From NCBI GenBank assembly GCA_026391355.1, contig JAPLDH010000076.1:31277-95276 (forward strand): a stretch of 64,000 bases of DNA, given 5' to 3'. The DNA is from Bacteroidota bacterium. GTDB taxonomy: Bacteria; Bacteroidota; Bacteroidia; Bacteroidales; FEN-979. The position numbers were made by a program, and so were the translations under genes. Under the pieces are notes generated by a model. That model was not told the origin of the DNA and did no database searches. It saw only the letters and a list, made by a program, of their open reading frames with translations. This document shows positions 1-8,703 of this stretch, one piece after another. The first letter of the stretch is position 1. The number at the start of each line of letters is the position of its first letter.

Positions 1-1
1 C

Positions 2-1996
2 GGAAGGATCCAGGGGGCGACCACCGGACGAAACCTGGCACTGGAAAACCTAGGCGTTTATCATGACAATGGCGAAGTGGTCCGATTCCAGAACGGGGCA
101 AATTCAAATACCATCAAAAATTGTGTTATCATAGCAGAGAACCAGGGAATCTTCGGGGCGATCCATTTCGGGAGTTCAGGCGCCAGTATTTCAGGGAACA
201 GCTATAATACTATTGAAAACTGTGATATTAGTCCGGGAAGCGAGAAGTTGCGAAATGCTATTTATTGCGATTCCACCGAACACAACAATAACTGGAACAT
301 TATCAGGAATTGCAATATTTATAACTGGACGGATCATGGAATATTAATATCCCGGCCCATCTTACCGGGCGACGGCTGGGTTGAATACGGGAATGATTCA
401 TGGTGGATCACCGGGAACAGCTTTTATCGCAGCGATTCGGATATTCCTGACAGAGGAGTTGCTATCGAACTGCAAAAGGGGAATTCGCATCAGATCCTGA
501 ATAATTTTATCGGGGGTACCGAACCAGGGGCAAATGGGGCAAGTTCCAGCATCTCCTCTGGCATTACTGTGATGGGCACCTACTATAATTATCCCGGCCT
601 GCCGGATTACATCGAGGGAAATATCATCAGAAGGATCCACTCCTCTGTCTTCAAAGGAATTTATGTTTTAGCCCAGAATGTGGATATAGGAAGTGTACAG
701 GGGAATATAATTGGTGACAGCCTGCTGGCTGATGCAGTATGGTGCAATGGCCCCGGCACTTTTGGGATCTATATTCTGAATCACCTGGATAATGTCGCCA
801 ATATCCGGAATAATATGGTCGCCAACATGGTGGACTCGGCATGGAGTGATGGGGACGCCCTTGTCGGGATCGGTACGATCCGCAATGGAACCGCCTCCTT
901 TATCGGGTGCAACGGCGAAATATCAAACAACCGGATCTTTGCCCTCAAGGACATGTGTGCCACAACTATATATAATGGCACCTATCTGCCGGCACATCCC
1001 AAAGTCTTCGGAATAATAGCCAAAGGAAAGAACCTCACAGTGAGGAACAATAAGATATATGATTTGAGGGTTGAGCTTTCACTGTGGCCTGAAGTAAATG
1101 ATACAGTCGTCGGGATCGCGACAGAATCGCACCCCGGTAGTTATTATGACAGTTGCATGATCTACAACAATATGATTTCACTTGGTTCCCATTCATCCAA
1201 TTGTTTAATGGAATCGCACATTGGTTTATTGGAAACCTCTATAGGACAGGGGCATAATTACTACTATTACAATTCTGTGTACATCAATGGAGCCTGTGTT
1301 GGCAATGAGAATTCAACCTTTTGCTTTTTAAAGAAGAGTTATGCGGGTAGCTTTACAGCGAATATCTATAATAATTTATTTATCAACAGTCGGGTTTCGA
1401 TTTATACGGGTTGGGGCAGAGGGAACTATGCCATCGGTTCCGGTGATAATGCCGGTGTGTACAGCAATCATAATGACCTTTATTCAGGTACCCCTGCCTA
1501 TCTGGGTACAGTTCATGCCGGCCAATACCCGCTCAGCTTTGAGGGTTGGCAATCTGCATTTTTGCACCCGGTGGATCAACTTTCAGTCTCCATCCTTCCT
1601 TCCTTTGTATCCACTGCAAACGACCTGCGTTGTACCGGGCCTGAAGATCTGGATAACCTGGGTATCTGTATTGACGGGATCCATGATGACATTCTTGGAA
1701 ATGTGAGGCAAAATCCACCCGATATGGGGATCAATGAATTTGATGTAAAAATTTATAAGACATGGCTGGGCTTGTTTCCTTACTGGGATACTCCCTTAAA
1801 CTGGTCACCTGCGGGTCTGCCAACGGCTTCGGATAATGTAAGACTTACTCCCGGGATTAATTACAATCCCACGATCCGCAACCCGGGCGCAATATGCAAG
1901 GATCTGCTGATTGAACCGGATGTTCACCTTTCCACAAACCCCGGTACATCGCTCGATATCATGGGAGTTTTCGTTCTGGTAAAATACTGCCCGTGA
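2..1996 (+). CDS. secreted right-handed beta-helix protein, 5' partial
   Basis: The frame is open from the left edge, so the start lies outside the window. The GTG at 77 is only the first in-window start-like codon. The protein is rich in N/G/I repeats of the kind NNMI, NNKIYD and IEGNIIRR, which is typical of parallel beta-helix (pectate-lyase-like) folds in large Bacteroidota surface proteins. Near the end (about 1760-1960) is a TWLGLFPYWDTPLNWSPAGLP segment followed by DNVRLTPG, a module that usually precedes further adhesin domains and a C-terminal sorting domain. Here the frame stops soon after, with the unrelated tail GVFVLVKYCP. The 3' end therefore looks truncated or rearranged, with no sorting domain left. 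Substrate and role are unknown. Beta-helix class is fairly sure; the truncation is an inference. Confidence 0.75.
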   Translation, partial: GRIQGATTGRNLALENLGVYHDNGEVVRFQNGANSNTIKNCVIIAENQGIFGAIHFGSSGASISGNSYNTIENCDISPGSEKLRNAIYCDSTEHNNNWNIIRNCNIYNWTDHGILISRPILPGDGWVEYGNDSWWITGNSFYRSDSDIPDRGVAIELQKGNSHQILNNFIGGTEPGANGASSSISSGITVMGTYYNYPGLPDYIEGNIIRRIHSSVFKGIYVLAQNVDIGSVQGNIIGDSLLADAVWCNGPGTFGIYILNHLDNVANIRNNMVANMVDSAWSDGDALVGIGTIRNGTASFIGCNGEISNNRIFALKDMCATTIYNGTYLPAHPKVFGIIAKGKNLTVRNNKIYDLRVELSLWPEVNDTVVGIATESHPGSYYDSCMIYNNMISLGSHSSNCLMESHIGLLETSIGQGHNYYYYNSVYINGACVGNENSTFCFLKKSYAGSFTANIYNNLFINSRVSIYTGWGRGNYAIGSGDNAGVYSNHNDLYSGTPAYLGTVHAGQYPLSFEGWQSAFLHPVDQLSVSILPSFVSTANDLRCTGPEDLDNLGICIDGIHDDILGNVRQNPPDMGINEFDVKIYKTWLGLFPYWDTPLNWSPAGLPTASDNVRLTPGINYNPTIRNPGAICKDLLIEPDVHLSTNPGTSLDIMGVFVLVKYCP

Positions 1997-2023
1997 ATCC
2001 AGTGAACAGAGAAAAACGAATAG

Positions 2024-2131
2024 TTATTTCCCGAATGCCTTAAACAACTGTCCAAAGAGGTTTAGCGCATTGGCCACAACCTGTTCATTTTCCACGGGGA
2101 TCTTCAGGTATGTTTTGCAGGAGGCAGATTT
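2024..2131 (-). other. 35-codon in-frame extension downstream of the helicase stop
   Basis: Directly after the helicase TAA (2132-2134) the same frame stays open for 35 sense codons to another TAA at 2024-2026. It encodes a protein-like sequence that includes VENEQVVANALNLFGQLFKAF. It has no start codon of its own. It may be the original C-terminus cut off by a nonsense mutation, or a relic of another gene. Low certainty. Confidence 0.35.
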
Positions 2132-4960
2132 TTACCACCCCAACCTCTCTCTTCTCTGCTTATCTTTCTCTAACTTTTTTTTCCATTCTTCTATCTCTTT
2201 CTTTTGCTTTTCAAGGGAATGTGCCTTGATCTCCTCCACGTTAATGTCCTGGGTTTCCACAATGTTGTTCACAGGTTCCCATTCGCCGCCATGCCAGATT
2301 TGCAGATCCGGATTGAGGATGTATGTCCCGCGGTCAATGCGCAAAAAGAGTTTTTTATTGTAGGGATTGTTGCTGCCGGTTTCGTTCCTGGCAAGCACTG
2401 CCAGCCAATACTCCCGTTTTTTACGGAAAACCGGCAGTACGGTTTCCGGGAAATATTGAAGGTTCACGAGCAGATCGTCGGTTTTAATCCCAAGTGATTG
2501 AAAATAACGTTTGGTTTGTTGGATGGCGGATTGAATAGCAATAAAGAGATGTACCATCAGGAACTCGATCTTGTGCGGATCAATCTTGATCAGAGAGCCT
2601 CCAACCTGGATCTTTAGCGAATCGGTTAGTAAGAGCGGATAGATTTTTCCCAACTTGCTTTTTGCATATTCGGGCATCAAAAATGCCTGTCGTAGTGCAA
2701 TCTGAACGGGTGTTTTATGAAAAGTATCGGCAAGTTCAGGATTTGCGCCATTTTCAAGCAGGGCTACCGTAATCTTGACAGCTCCTGAAAATACGGCTGC
2801 AAGCAGTGGAGTGAAATTATGGACATCGCGGTAATCGATGCCATACCGGTTCACCTCCTGAACAATCATCTTCAGGTTATCTTCCTTGTAATAGTGATAA
2901 TATTTGCGAAATATGGAACCGCGCTCTGTCTCGTAATTTTCGGCACGTCGGTATTTCAGTCCGGCAAGTTTTTCAAGGATCAGCGACTGGTTATGGATCA
3001 ATGCAAAATCGAAAAGCCGGTCCTTTGACTTCTTATTAAAGTTCTCCGGATCAAGCGCCTCTTTTTTAACGGCCAGATAACGCTCATAAGTCATCGGTTC
3101 CCAGTTGGGCGTTGAGGTGATCAGGATATTTTTACGGATTGCTTCGGCCTGTTCAGTCTTCCCCTGCATATCCAGCCGCCGGGCTTCCCTCTTCCAGTCA
3201 TCTGACGAGGATACTTCCTCCCTGATGATCCTTTCCTTTGAATCCTCCTGGATACCCAATAACCTGATCAGCTTATGCCCGCGGGTCTGCTCCACGATAT
3301 AAACATTCTTCACGGCACGGGTGATGGCAACATAGAGGGAGTTGATATAGAACTTATAAACATCAAGCGATTTATCGGATTTGTCCCTCCCCCGCGCATA
3401 TACCAGACTGTCACCGGTCAGCGCTTCCTGTGTCACCCCATCGCAAACATTGTTGTATTCAGAGGCATTGTCGGAAATGAAGTTGTAAAGGATGATATTT
3501 TCATATTCAAGTCCCTTGGATTCCTGAACCGAGAAAAGCAGGGGTGAGGGAAACAGGGAACGAGCTTTTGACTTATCTTCATTACGCAGTACCAATACGG
3601 CATAGTTGACCGACATACGTGTTTTCCTTGCAAGGTCTGAAACTGTTTTTCCCTTCTCCTCCAGAAAAACCATTTCCCCTTCCGTTTGAGAGACAGTTGA
3701 AACGAGATAGTTGCTCTCCTTATCCAGAGAACCGAAACGGGCATTCTTGATCTTCAGCAGGCGGTTAGCGAGGCTTGAGATAGCAGGACTGTTACGATAA
3801 TTGGCATGAAGGATCCTGATCTCATTTCCCTTTACCTCTTGCTGATAAAACATACTTTTGAGATGCGACCAGGAGAAGAAATTGGGATGGACCACCTGGT
3901 TGGCATCGCCGCAAAGGATGAAATTCAACGACTTTTTCAGGGATTTCAGGATCAGGTACAACTGGATATTTGTGAAATCCTGTACCTCGTCCACTACAAT
4001 GTAATCGTAGAAGGGCTGGCAAACCTGCAACAGGTGATGGGAATAGATATTGATGTCGTAGGAGTGGTTTTCTTTCAGGAAGAGCAGGTACTTTTCAAAA
4101 AGGTTGTAAACTCTTTCACGTTCTTCTGCCAGAAAAATAGATTGTTTGACACCCAGCCCAAGGTAATCCTCCCGTGTAAGATATTCCTTCGAGATATCCA
4201 GTCCGGTGATAACCCCCCGGAACTCCTCAAATACCGAATGGGCATCAGTGAGGCGGGTAGCCTGCCTGTATCCCAGAAACCACACATAAAAGACCCTGAA
4301 ATCCACCTCTTTCCCTTCCGGGATCCGGATCGATTCAACAAATTCTTTATAGGAAAGTAAATCCACCTCCTGATGTTCATTGTCATAATGGTTGGCATAG
4401 TACCATCGGGATGAATTTTCGGCGAGATATGCGGAGAGTGTCACATAAAGCACCCGGCCGGGAAGGGTTTTGATCCGTTCGAGGGTCAGGGCTGTTTTAC
4501 CGCTTCCTGCCGAACCAATAACAATCTGTGGCAAGGGAAAGTTAAGTATCTCCTCCTGTTGATCATCAAAGGAAAGGATCTTATCCAGCAGGTGGAATTT
4601 AGGAAAGCGCCTGTTGACATAAGTCAGGGAGACCTGATCGGCGGCAGGCAGTTCGCGGGCGTTTTGCAACGGTAGAAGTTTCGATTCGTCAATTTCAGCC
4701 CCGCGCAGGAATCGGGATTTACTGTAATCGTGATGTAAGATGATCTCCAGTAACAGTAGAAAGGTTTGGCCGTCGTACCTGGCGAACCGGAATAGCAGAC
4801 GGTTTTCATGATCCAGCCGTGCCCGGTAAAACAGGGTTCCGGCCATTTTCTTCACCTCCGCTGCTGCAAAGTTGCCGGCTGCAAGTTCTTCGACCGTTTT
4901 ATCAAATTGCTTCCGGAGTTTTCCAGGGTTAAGGTCGTTTATAAAAAGTATTTCGTGCAT
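2132..4960 (-). CDS. UvrD/Rep-like helicase with RelE/ParE-like N-terminus and ankyrin C-terminus
   Basis: A superfamily 1 helicase-like ATPase of 942 residues. Residues 1 to about 100 look like a RelE/ParE toxin fold (EILFINDL at the start, then YRARLDHENRLLFRFARYDG). The helicase core follows: Walker A GSAGSGKTAL near 148, Walker B VVDEVQDF near 322, motif III CGDANQVV, motif IV ILHANYRNS, motif V ESKGLEYENIILYN and motif VI YVAITRAVKNVYIVE near 545. Around 710-760 there are at least two ankyrin-like units (NFTPLLAAVFSGAV, then LLENGANPELADTFHKTPV). The C-terminus is a charged coiled coil (KEIEEWKKKLEKDKQRRERLGW). A DNA repair or defence role is plausible. The toxin-like N-terminus may bind RNA or be a structural remnant. 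Transcribed alone, opposite to the beta-helix gene. Confidence 0.85.
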   Translation of the reverse strand: MHEILFINDLNPGKLRKQFDKTVEELAAGNFAAAEVKKMAGTLFYRARLDHENRLLFRFARYDGQTFLLLLEIILHHDYSKSRFLRGAEIDESKLLPLQNARELPAADQVSLTYVNRRFPKFHLLDKILSFDDQQEEILNFPLPQIVIGSAGSGKTALTLERIKTLPGRVLYVTLSAYLAENSSRWYYANHYDNEHQEVDLLSYKEFVESIRIPEGKEVDFRVFYVWFLGYRQATRLTDAHSVFEEFRGVITGLDISKEYLTREDYLGLGVKQSIFLAEERERVYNLFEKYLLFLKENHSYDINIYSHHLLQVCQPFYDYIVVDEVQDFTNIQLYLILKSLKKSLNFILCGDANQVVHPNFFSWSHLKSMFYQQEVKGNEIRILHANYRNSPAISSLANRLLKIKNARFGSLDKESNYLVSTVSQTEGEMVFLEEKGKTVSDLARKTRMSVNYAVLVLRNEDKSKARSLFPSPLLFSVQESKGLEYENIILYNFISDNASEYNNVCDGVTQEALTGDSLVYARGRDKSDKSLDVYKFYINSLYVAITRAVKNVYIVEQTRGHKLIRLLGIQEDSKERIIREEVSSSDDWKREARRLDMQGKTEQAEAIRKNILITSTPNWEPMTYERYLAVKKEALDPENFNKKSKDRLFDFALIHNQSLILEKLAGLKYRRAENYETERGSIFRKYYHYYKEDNLKMIVQEVNRYGIDYRDVHNFTPLLAAVFSGAVKITVALLENGANPELADTFHKTPVQIALRQAFLMPEYAKSKLGKIYPLLLTDSLKIQVGGSLIKIDPHKIEFLMVHLFIAIQSAIQQTKRYFQSLGIKTDDLLVNLQYFPETVLPVFRKKREYWLAVLARNETGSNNPYNKKLFLRIDRGTYILNPDLQIWHGGEWEPVNNIVETQDINVEEIKAHSLEKQKKEIEEWKKKLEKDKQRRERLGW

Positions 4961-5073
4961 GGTGGATTATGACGCTTCAAAAATAGAGAAATATTGGAAA
5001 CCATTCAGTCATGGTTTTTTTCTTGGATAAAATCCGAAATCAATATTTTGCATTTTACCCTTTTACCATTTGA

Positions 5074-6228
5074 TCAGTGTTCCGGGAATAATTCAATTAT
5101 CACATCGTTTAACGGCATTACCCAAACACCGTTTTTGAGTGGGTATTTGTCCACGACCGGTGCAACAATGATGGCATGATCAATTTCTAGTTCTTCAACC
5201 GCTGAATAAAACCCACGGCCGACGATGGGAACAGAAGAAGCTTTACATTCAATCGCAATTATTTTTCCTTTTTTTTCCAGCACCAGGTCAATTTCAGCGC
5301 CTGCCGGTGTGCGGTAGAACCCATAGTCGCCTTCCCATCCGGCCAATAATTGCTCAATTACCATTGTTTCCCAGGAGGGTCCGAAAACAGGATGCCCCAA
5401 CAGGTCTTCAATGCTCCTTATGTTCAGCAATGCATGAAGTATTCCGGTATCCCGAAGATAGACCTTGGGCGTTTTAACAACTCTTTTACCGGTATTTGCA
5501 TCGAATGGCTGAAGGATCCGCAACATATAGGTGTCTCTTAACAAATCAAGGTAAATCCTTACTGAAGTATGGCTGACACCAAGAGATTGGCCCAACCTGG
5601 ATAAATTACTGAGCTGACCCTGTTGATGGGCACACATCATCCAGAGTTTCCGCATGGTCTCGGGGGGATAGCCAAACCCAAGAAGAGCCAGATCCTGCTC
5701 AAGGAAAGCGCTTATAAAACTTCGCCTCCACTGAAAACTTATTTCATCATCCACTGCCAGAAAACTGCGCGGGAAACCACCCCGCAACTGAAATCCGAAA
5801 AGTGATTCTTTTTTTGTTTCTATAAACTGGAATGGTGTGAGTTCCTGGTATACCAACCTTCCGGCCAGCGATTCTGAACTTTGATGTATCAATTCCCGTG
5901 AAGCGGATCCAAGAATCAGGAACTGTCCATTGCTGTTGTTGGCATCGATCACCGAACGTAAAATTTGAAAAAGTTCCGGAATACGCTGAATTTCATCCAA
6001 ACAGATCAATTTTCCTGCATGAAGATGAAAAAAAAGTCCGGGATCTCTCAGTTTCATCCGGTCCTCAGGATTTTCCAAATCCAGAAATATTGCTCCCGGA
6101 TAATCTTTTAAAAGATGCCTCGCCAGTGTCGACTTGCCACATTGACGAGGACCAAGGATGGCAACTGCCGGAAAATTCTCAAGATATTTTTTTATCCTTG
6201 CTGATTCAATCCGCTGAATATATTGCAT
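5074..6228 (-). CDS. AAA_14/DUF4143-type ATPase
   Basis: An ATPase of about 384 residues. Walker A ILGPRQCGKSTL lies near residue 29, Walker B KLICLDEIQRIPELF near 76, and a sensor-like ILGSASREL follows. The middle holds a winged-helix-like segment (LSRLGQSLGVSHTSVRIYLDLL). The C-terminal DUF4143 part carries AEIDLVLEKKGKIIAIECKAS, a PD-(D/E)XK nuclease-like motif. These proteins are common in Bacteroidota and archaea, and their physiological role is unsettled. I prefer the ATG at 6228. The longer frame would start at a TTG that belongs to the promoter -7 box just upstream, so the leader is only a few bases. Confidence 0.85.
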   Translation of the reverse strand: MQYIQRIESARIKKYLENFPAVAILGPRQCGKSTLARHLLKDYPGAIFLDLENPEDRMKLRDPGLFFHLHAGKLICLDEIQRIPELFQILRSVIDANNSNGQFLILGSASRELIHQSSESLAGRLVYQELTPFQFIETKKESLFGFQLRGGFPRSFLAVDDEISFQWRRSFISAFLEQDLALLGFGYPPETMRKLWMMCAHQQGQLSNLSRLGQSLGVSHTSVRIYLDLLRDTYMLRILQPFDANTGKRVVKTPKVYLRDTGILHALLNIRSIEDLLGHPVFGPSWETMVIEQLLAGWEGDYGFYRTPAGAEIDLVLEKKGKIIAIECKASSVPIVGRGFYSAVEELEIDHAIIVAPVVDKYPLKNGVWVMPLNDVIIELFPEH

Positions 6229-6240
6229 AGATTTTTTTTG

Positions 6241-6248
6241 CAAAGATA
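6241..6248 (-). promoter_or_regulatory. Bacteroidota -7 box for the AAA_14 ATPase
   Basis: On the minus strand this reads TATCTTTG, matching TAnnTTTG, and lies 12 bases upstream of the ATG at 6228. The predicted transcript has a very short leader. Confidence 0.55.
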
Positions 6249-6417
6249 CGTTTTAACAAAGCAATTTGCAAGTTTAACATTCAGATTGTGCTATTGTTTT
6301 TTTTATTTTGCCATTTTCCATATTACTATTTTAGATTTGTCTTTTCTCTAACTATTAACCAAATCCTATCGGTAACCAAATAAATCATACCGGTTGCTAA
6401 TTCCTGCTTGAAATTTC

Positions 6418-6447
6418 TTGTGTCACATTCAATATTTTGTACCTTTG
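6418..6447 (+). promoter_or_regulatory. Bacteroidota promoter (TTG-N19-TACCTTTG)
   Basis: TTG at 6418-6420, exactly 19 bases, then TACCTTTG at 6440-6447. This is a full match to the sigma-ABfr consensus, and it lies about 50 bases upstream of the small gene at 6500. Confidence 0.65.
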
Positions 6448-6499
6448 GTTATAACTCCACGCAGATCAATGGCAAAACAACCAATTATAAAAATCCAAT

Positions 6500-7003
6500 A
6501 TGCAACGCTCCATCCAACACCTTATCGAAGACCTCGAAGAAGCCGCAAACAACCCGCCGGCCTCACCATTTATTGAACCGCCTCCACATCTTGACGACAA
6601 CCCGATAGCGGCAGAACTGGCGCTGGTTCCGTTTAAACCCATTTCAGAATGGACAGGAATTGACGAAAATATTTTTCCGGAAATGTACCTGCTATCTGCC
6701 GATGATATGACCCGGATCAATAAGGCCATACTCAACTTGCTGGAAAGTATCGGGGTTGAAATTGTTGACATCCCCGATAATTTTCCCCCCGAACTACTTT
6801 ATGATGTACTCCGCAGTAATTGGGACGAACCGGTTCAATATTTACCTTCTTCGGGTTATGACCTGGAACTATGTACCGGAGATCCTGAAACTTGTCCGTA
6901 TGGCGAATCATGCAGTTGCAGCACATTTGATGACCTGTTCGATGAAGAAGAACCCCCCGGAGTCAACCCAACAAATTACGAAGAAACAGAACTCCCGTTT
7001 TAA
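6500..7003 (+). CDS. small acidic hypothetical protein
   Basis: A soluble acidic protein of 167 residues with no signal peptide or membrane segment. The C-terminal third has a cysteine cluster (CTGDPETCPYGESCSCS) and ends in an acidic, proline-containing tail. The cysteines could bind a metal, but I recognise no family. It has its own promoter and stands between two ATPase genes on opposite strands, so no operon partner is evident. The ATG at 6500 follows the promoter at a normal distance. Real-gene status is likely from its length, composition and promoter. Confidence 0.65.
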   Translation: MQRSIQHLIEDLEEAANNPPASPFIEPPPHLDDNPIAAELALVPFKPISEWTGIDENIFPEMYLLSADDMTRINKAILNLLESIGVEIVDIPDNFPPELLYDVLRSNWDEPVQYLPSSGYDLELCTGDPETCPYGESCSCSTFDDLFDEEEPPGVNPTNYEETELPF

Positions 7004-7114
7004 GCTTTGAGGTTACTCCGGTTGATGGTAACGATAGGCAGGCAGTAGGCAGAGATAATACGGAAAAACACGAATAAAAAATGTAGCGTATTATAAATTA
7101 TGCAGGAGAAACAT

Positions 7115-7122
7115 TATCTTTG
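7115..7122 (+). promoter_or_regulatory. Bacteroidota -7 box
   Basis: TATCTTTG, 25 bases upstream of the ATPase ATG at 7148. No clear TTG at the ideal distance. Confidence 0.5.
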
Positions 7123-7147
7123 TCATGCATAATTATAAAAAAATTGC

Positions 7148-8515
7148 ATGTTCATCAACAGGGATAAGGAAATAGCAAGGCTTCATCAGGCCCTGGCAAA
7201 TGAAAAAGCCCAATTGATTATTGTTTATGGCCGGCGACGCTGTGGTAAATCCACTCTTTTACGTTCGGTATTGCCGAAAAATGCAATCTATTTTTCAGCC
7301 GACCTTAGAGAAACATCACTGCAAATAGGGGCATTGGCAAAACAGATCGACACTTTACTACCTGGCTTTAGCAAGCCCATTTATCCGGATTGGGAAACCA
7401 TCCTGAAAAGTCTCAATCTTGCTCTTAAAGCCCGGACGACACTTTGCCTTGATGAATTTCCTTATCTGGTGAAAAATAATCCCGAACTACCTTCAGTAAT
7501 TCAAAAAATCATTGATGAACAGGGACATGACAACTTCAACCTGATCTTATGCGGTTCTTCACAACAGATGATGTATGGTTTGGCGCTCGAAGGCGCATCC
7601 CCGCTATATGGCAGAAGCGATGAAATCATTCGCATCAAACCTATGGCAGTTAATCATTTGCGTGAATACCTCAACATCTCTTCCTTAGAGACTATTAAGG
7701 AATTTGGCGTTTGGGGAGGTGTACCACGTTACTGGGAAATACGTAAACAAAGTAATAACTTTGAAGAAGCTATCAGGTATCATGTACTCGACCAATATGG
7801 GATATTGTATGAAGAACCGGAGAGGCTTTTTTCGGACGAGATGCGAACATCCGTTCAGGCCTTTTCTGTATTAAGCTTAATTGGTGCAGGATGTCATAGG
7901 ATTTCTGAAATTGCCGGAAGACTGGGAAAACCTACAACACAATTGTCACGTTTGCTGGGATTTCTGACCGACCTTGGGTATATCAGGCGCGAAATCCCAT
8001 TCGGTGAATCAGTCAGGTCAACAAAGAAAAGTCTGTATAAAATCGAGGATCCTTTTTTACATTTCTATTTTACATTTCTCGTTCCCAACAAAAGCAAGCT
8101 CGAATTTGGACTGATTGATCAGGTTCTTATGGATATCAGCAGGAATTACGATAAATATTTATCCGGATTATGGGAAGAGTTGTGCAGAAGTGCGGTTCCT
8201 TATTTAGAGTGTCAAGGCAACCGGTTTAACCCGGCTTCACGATGGTGGGGAAATGGCATTGATGGAAAAACCATGGAAATTGATATGATTGCTGAATCAA
8301 CAGATAAACGCATCTTATTGGTTGGAGAAGTCAAATGGTCCGACAAAGTATCATTCAACGAAATAAAAAAGTTGCTGGATCGAAAATGTGCTAACCTTCC
8401 TATTATCGGAAATAAACGGTTTGTTAAAGCTATTTTTTTAAAAGAAAAACCAACAATAACCCTTCCTGAAGTTTTTGTTTTCGTGCCAGATGACATTTTA
8501 AGTGTAATGTTATAG
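7148..8515 (+). CDS. AAA ATPase, ATPase_2/DUF234 type
   Basis: A P-loop ATPase of 455 residues, unrelated in detail to the one at 5074. Walker A YGRRRCGKSTLL lies near residue 27, Walker B TLCLDEFPYLVK near 100, and sensor-like LILCGSSQQMM near 137. A winged-helix region (HRISEIAGRLGKPTTQLSRLL) precedes a DUF234-like C-terminus with EIDMIAES near 377 and LVGEVKW near 394, resembling a PD-(D/E)XK nuclease active site. Family members are often found in archaea and Bacteroidota with unclear roles; DNA-related or defence functions are proposed. It has its own promoter and is monocistronic. Confidence 0.85.
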   Translation: MFINRDKEIARLHQALANEKAQLIIVYGRRRCGKSTLLRSVLPKNAIYFSADLRETSLQIGALAKQIDTLLPGFSKPIYPDWETILKSLNLALKARTTLCLDEFPYLVKNNPELPSVIQKIIDEQGHDNFNLILCGSSQQMMYGLALEGASPLYGRSDEIIRIKPMAVNHLREYLNISSLETIKEFGVWGGVPRYWEIRKQSNNFEEAIRYHVLDQYGILYEEPERLFSDEMRTSVQAFSVLSLIGAGCHRISEIAGRLGKPTTQLSRLLGFLTDLGYIRREIPFGESVRSTKKSLYKIEDPFLHFYFTFLVPNKSKLEFGLIDQVLMDISRNYDKYLSGLWEELCRSAVPYLECQGNRFNPASRWWGNGIDGKTMEIDMIAESTDKRILLVGEVKWSDKVSFNEIKKLLDRKCANLPIIGNKRFVKAIFLKEKPTITLPEVFVFVPDDILSVML

Positions 8516-8633
8516 TAGATGAGTTGGGTAATTTATCAAATAAAAACTACTATCAGCTAAGTGTAAAAATACACTAAGGTTTGTGAATTTCTTAAAAATT
8601 GTTAATTTCACGGCAATGAATAACAAATAGTTA

Positions 8634-8641
8634 TATCTTTG
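8634..8641 (+). promoter_or_regulatory. Bacteroidota -7 box for the cyclase gene
   Basis: TATCTTTG about 60 bases before the cyclase ATG. Only the -7 element is convincing. Confidence 0.45.
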
Positions 8642-8703
8642 TATTAAATCAGTCTAAATAAAAATAGAATACATCATCCTGTTTTCTGAAATATAAGCAC
8701 CCA

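Noticed and set aside
3806..4360. 184-aa plus-strand frame
   Set aside because: Antisense shadow of the helicase gene, whose motifs are clear on the minus strand.
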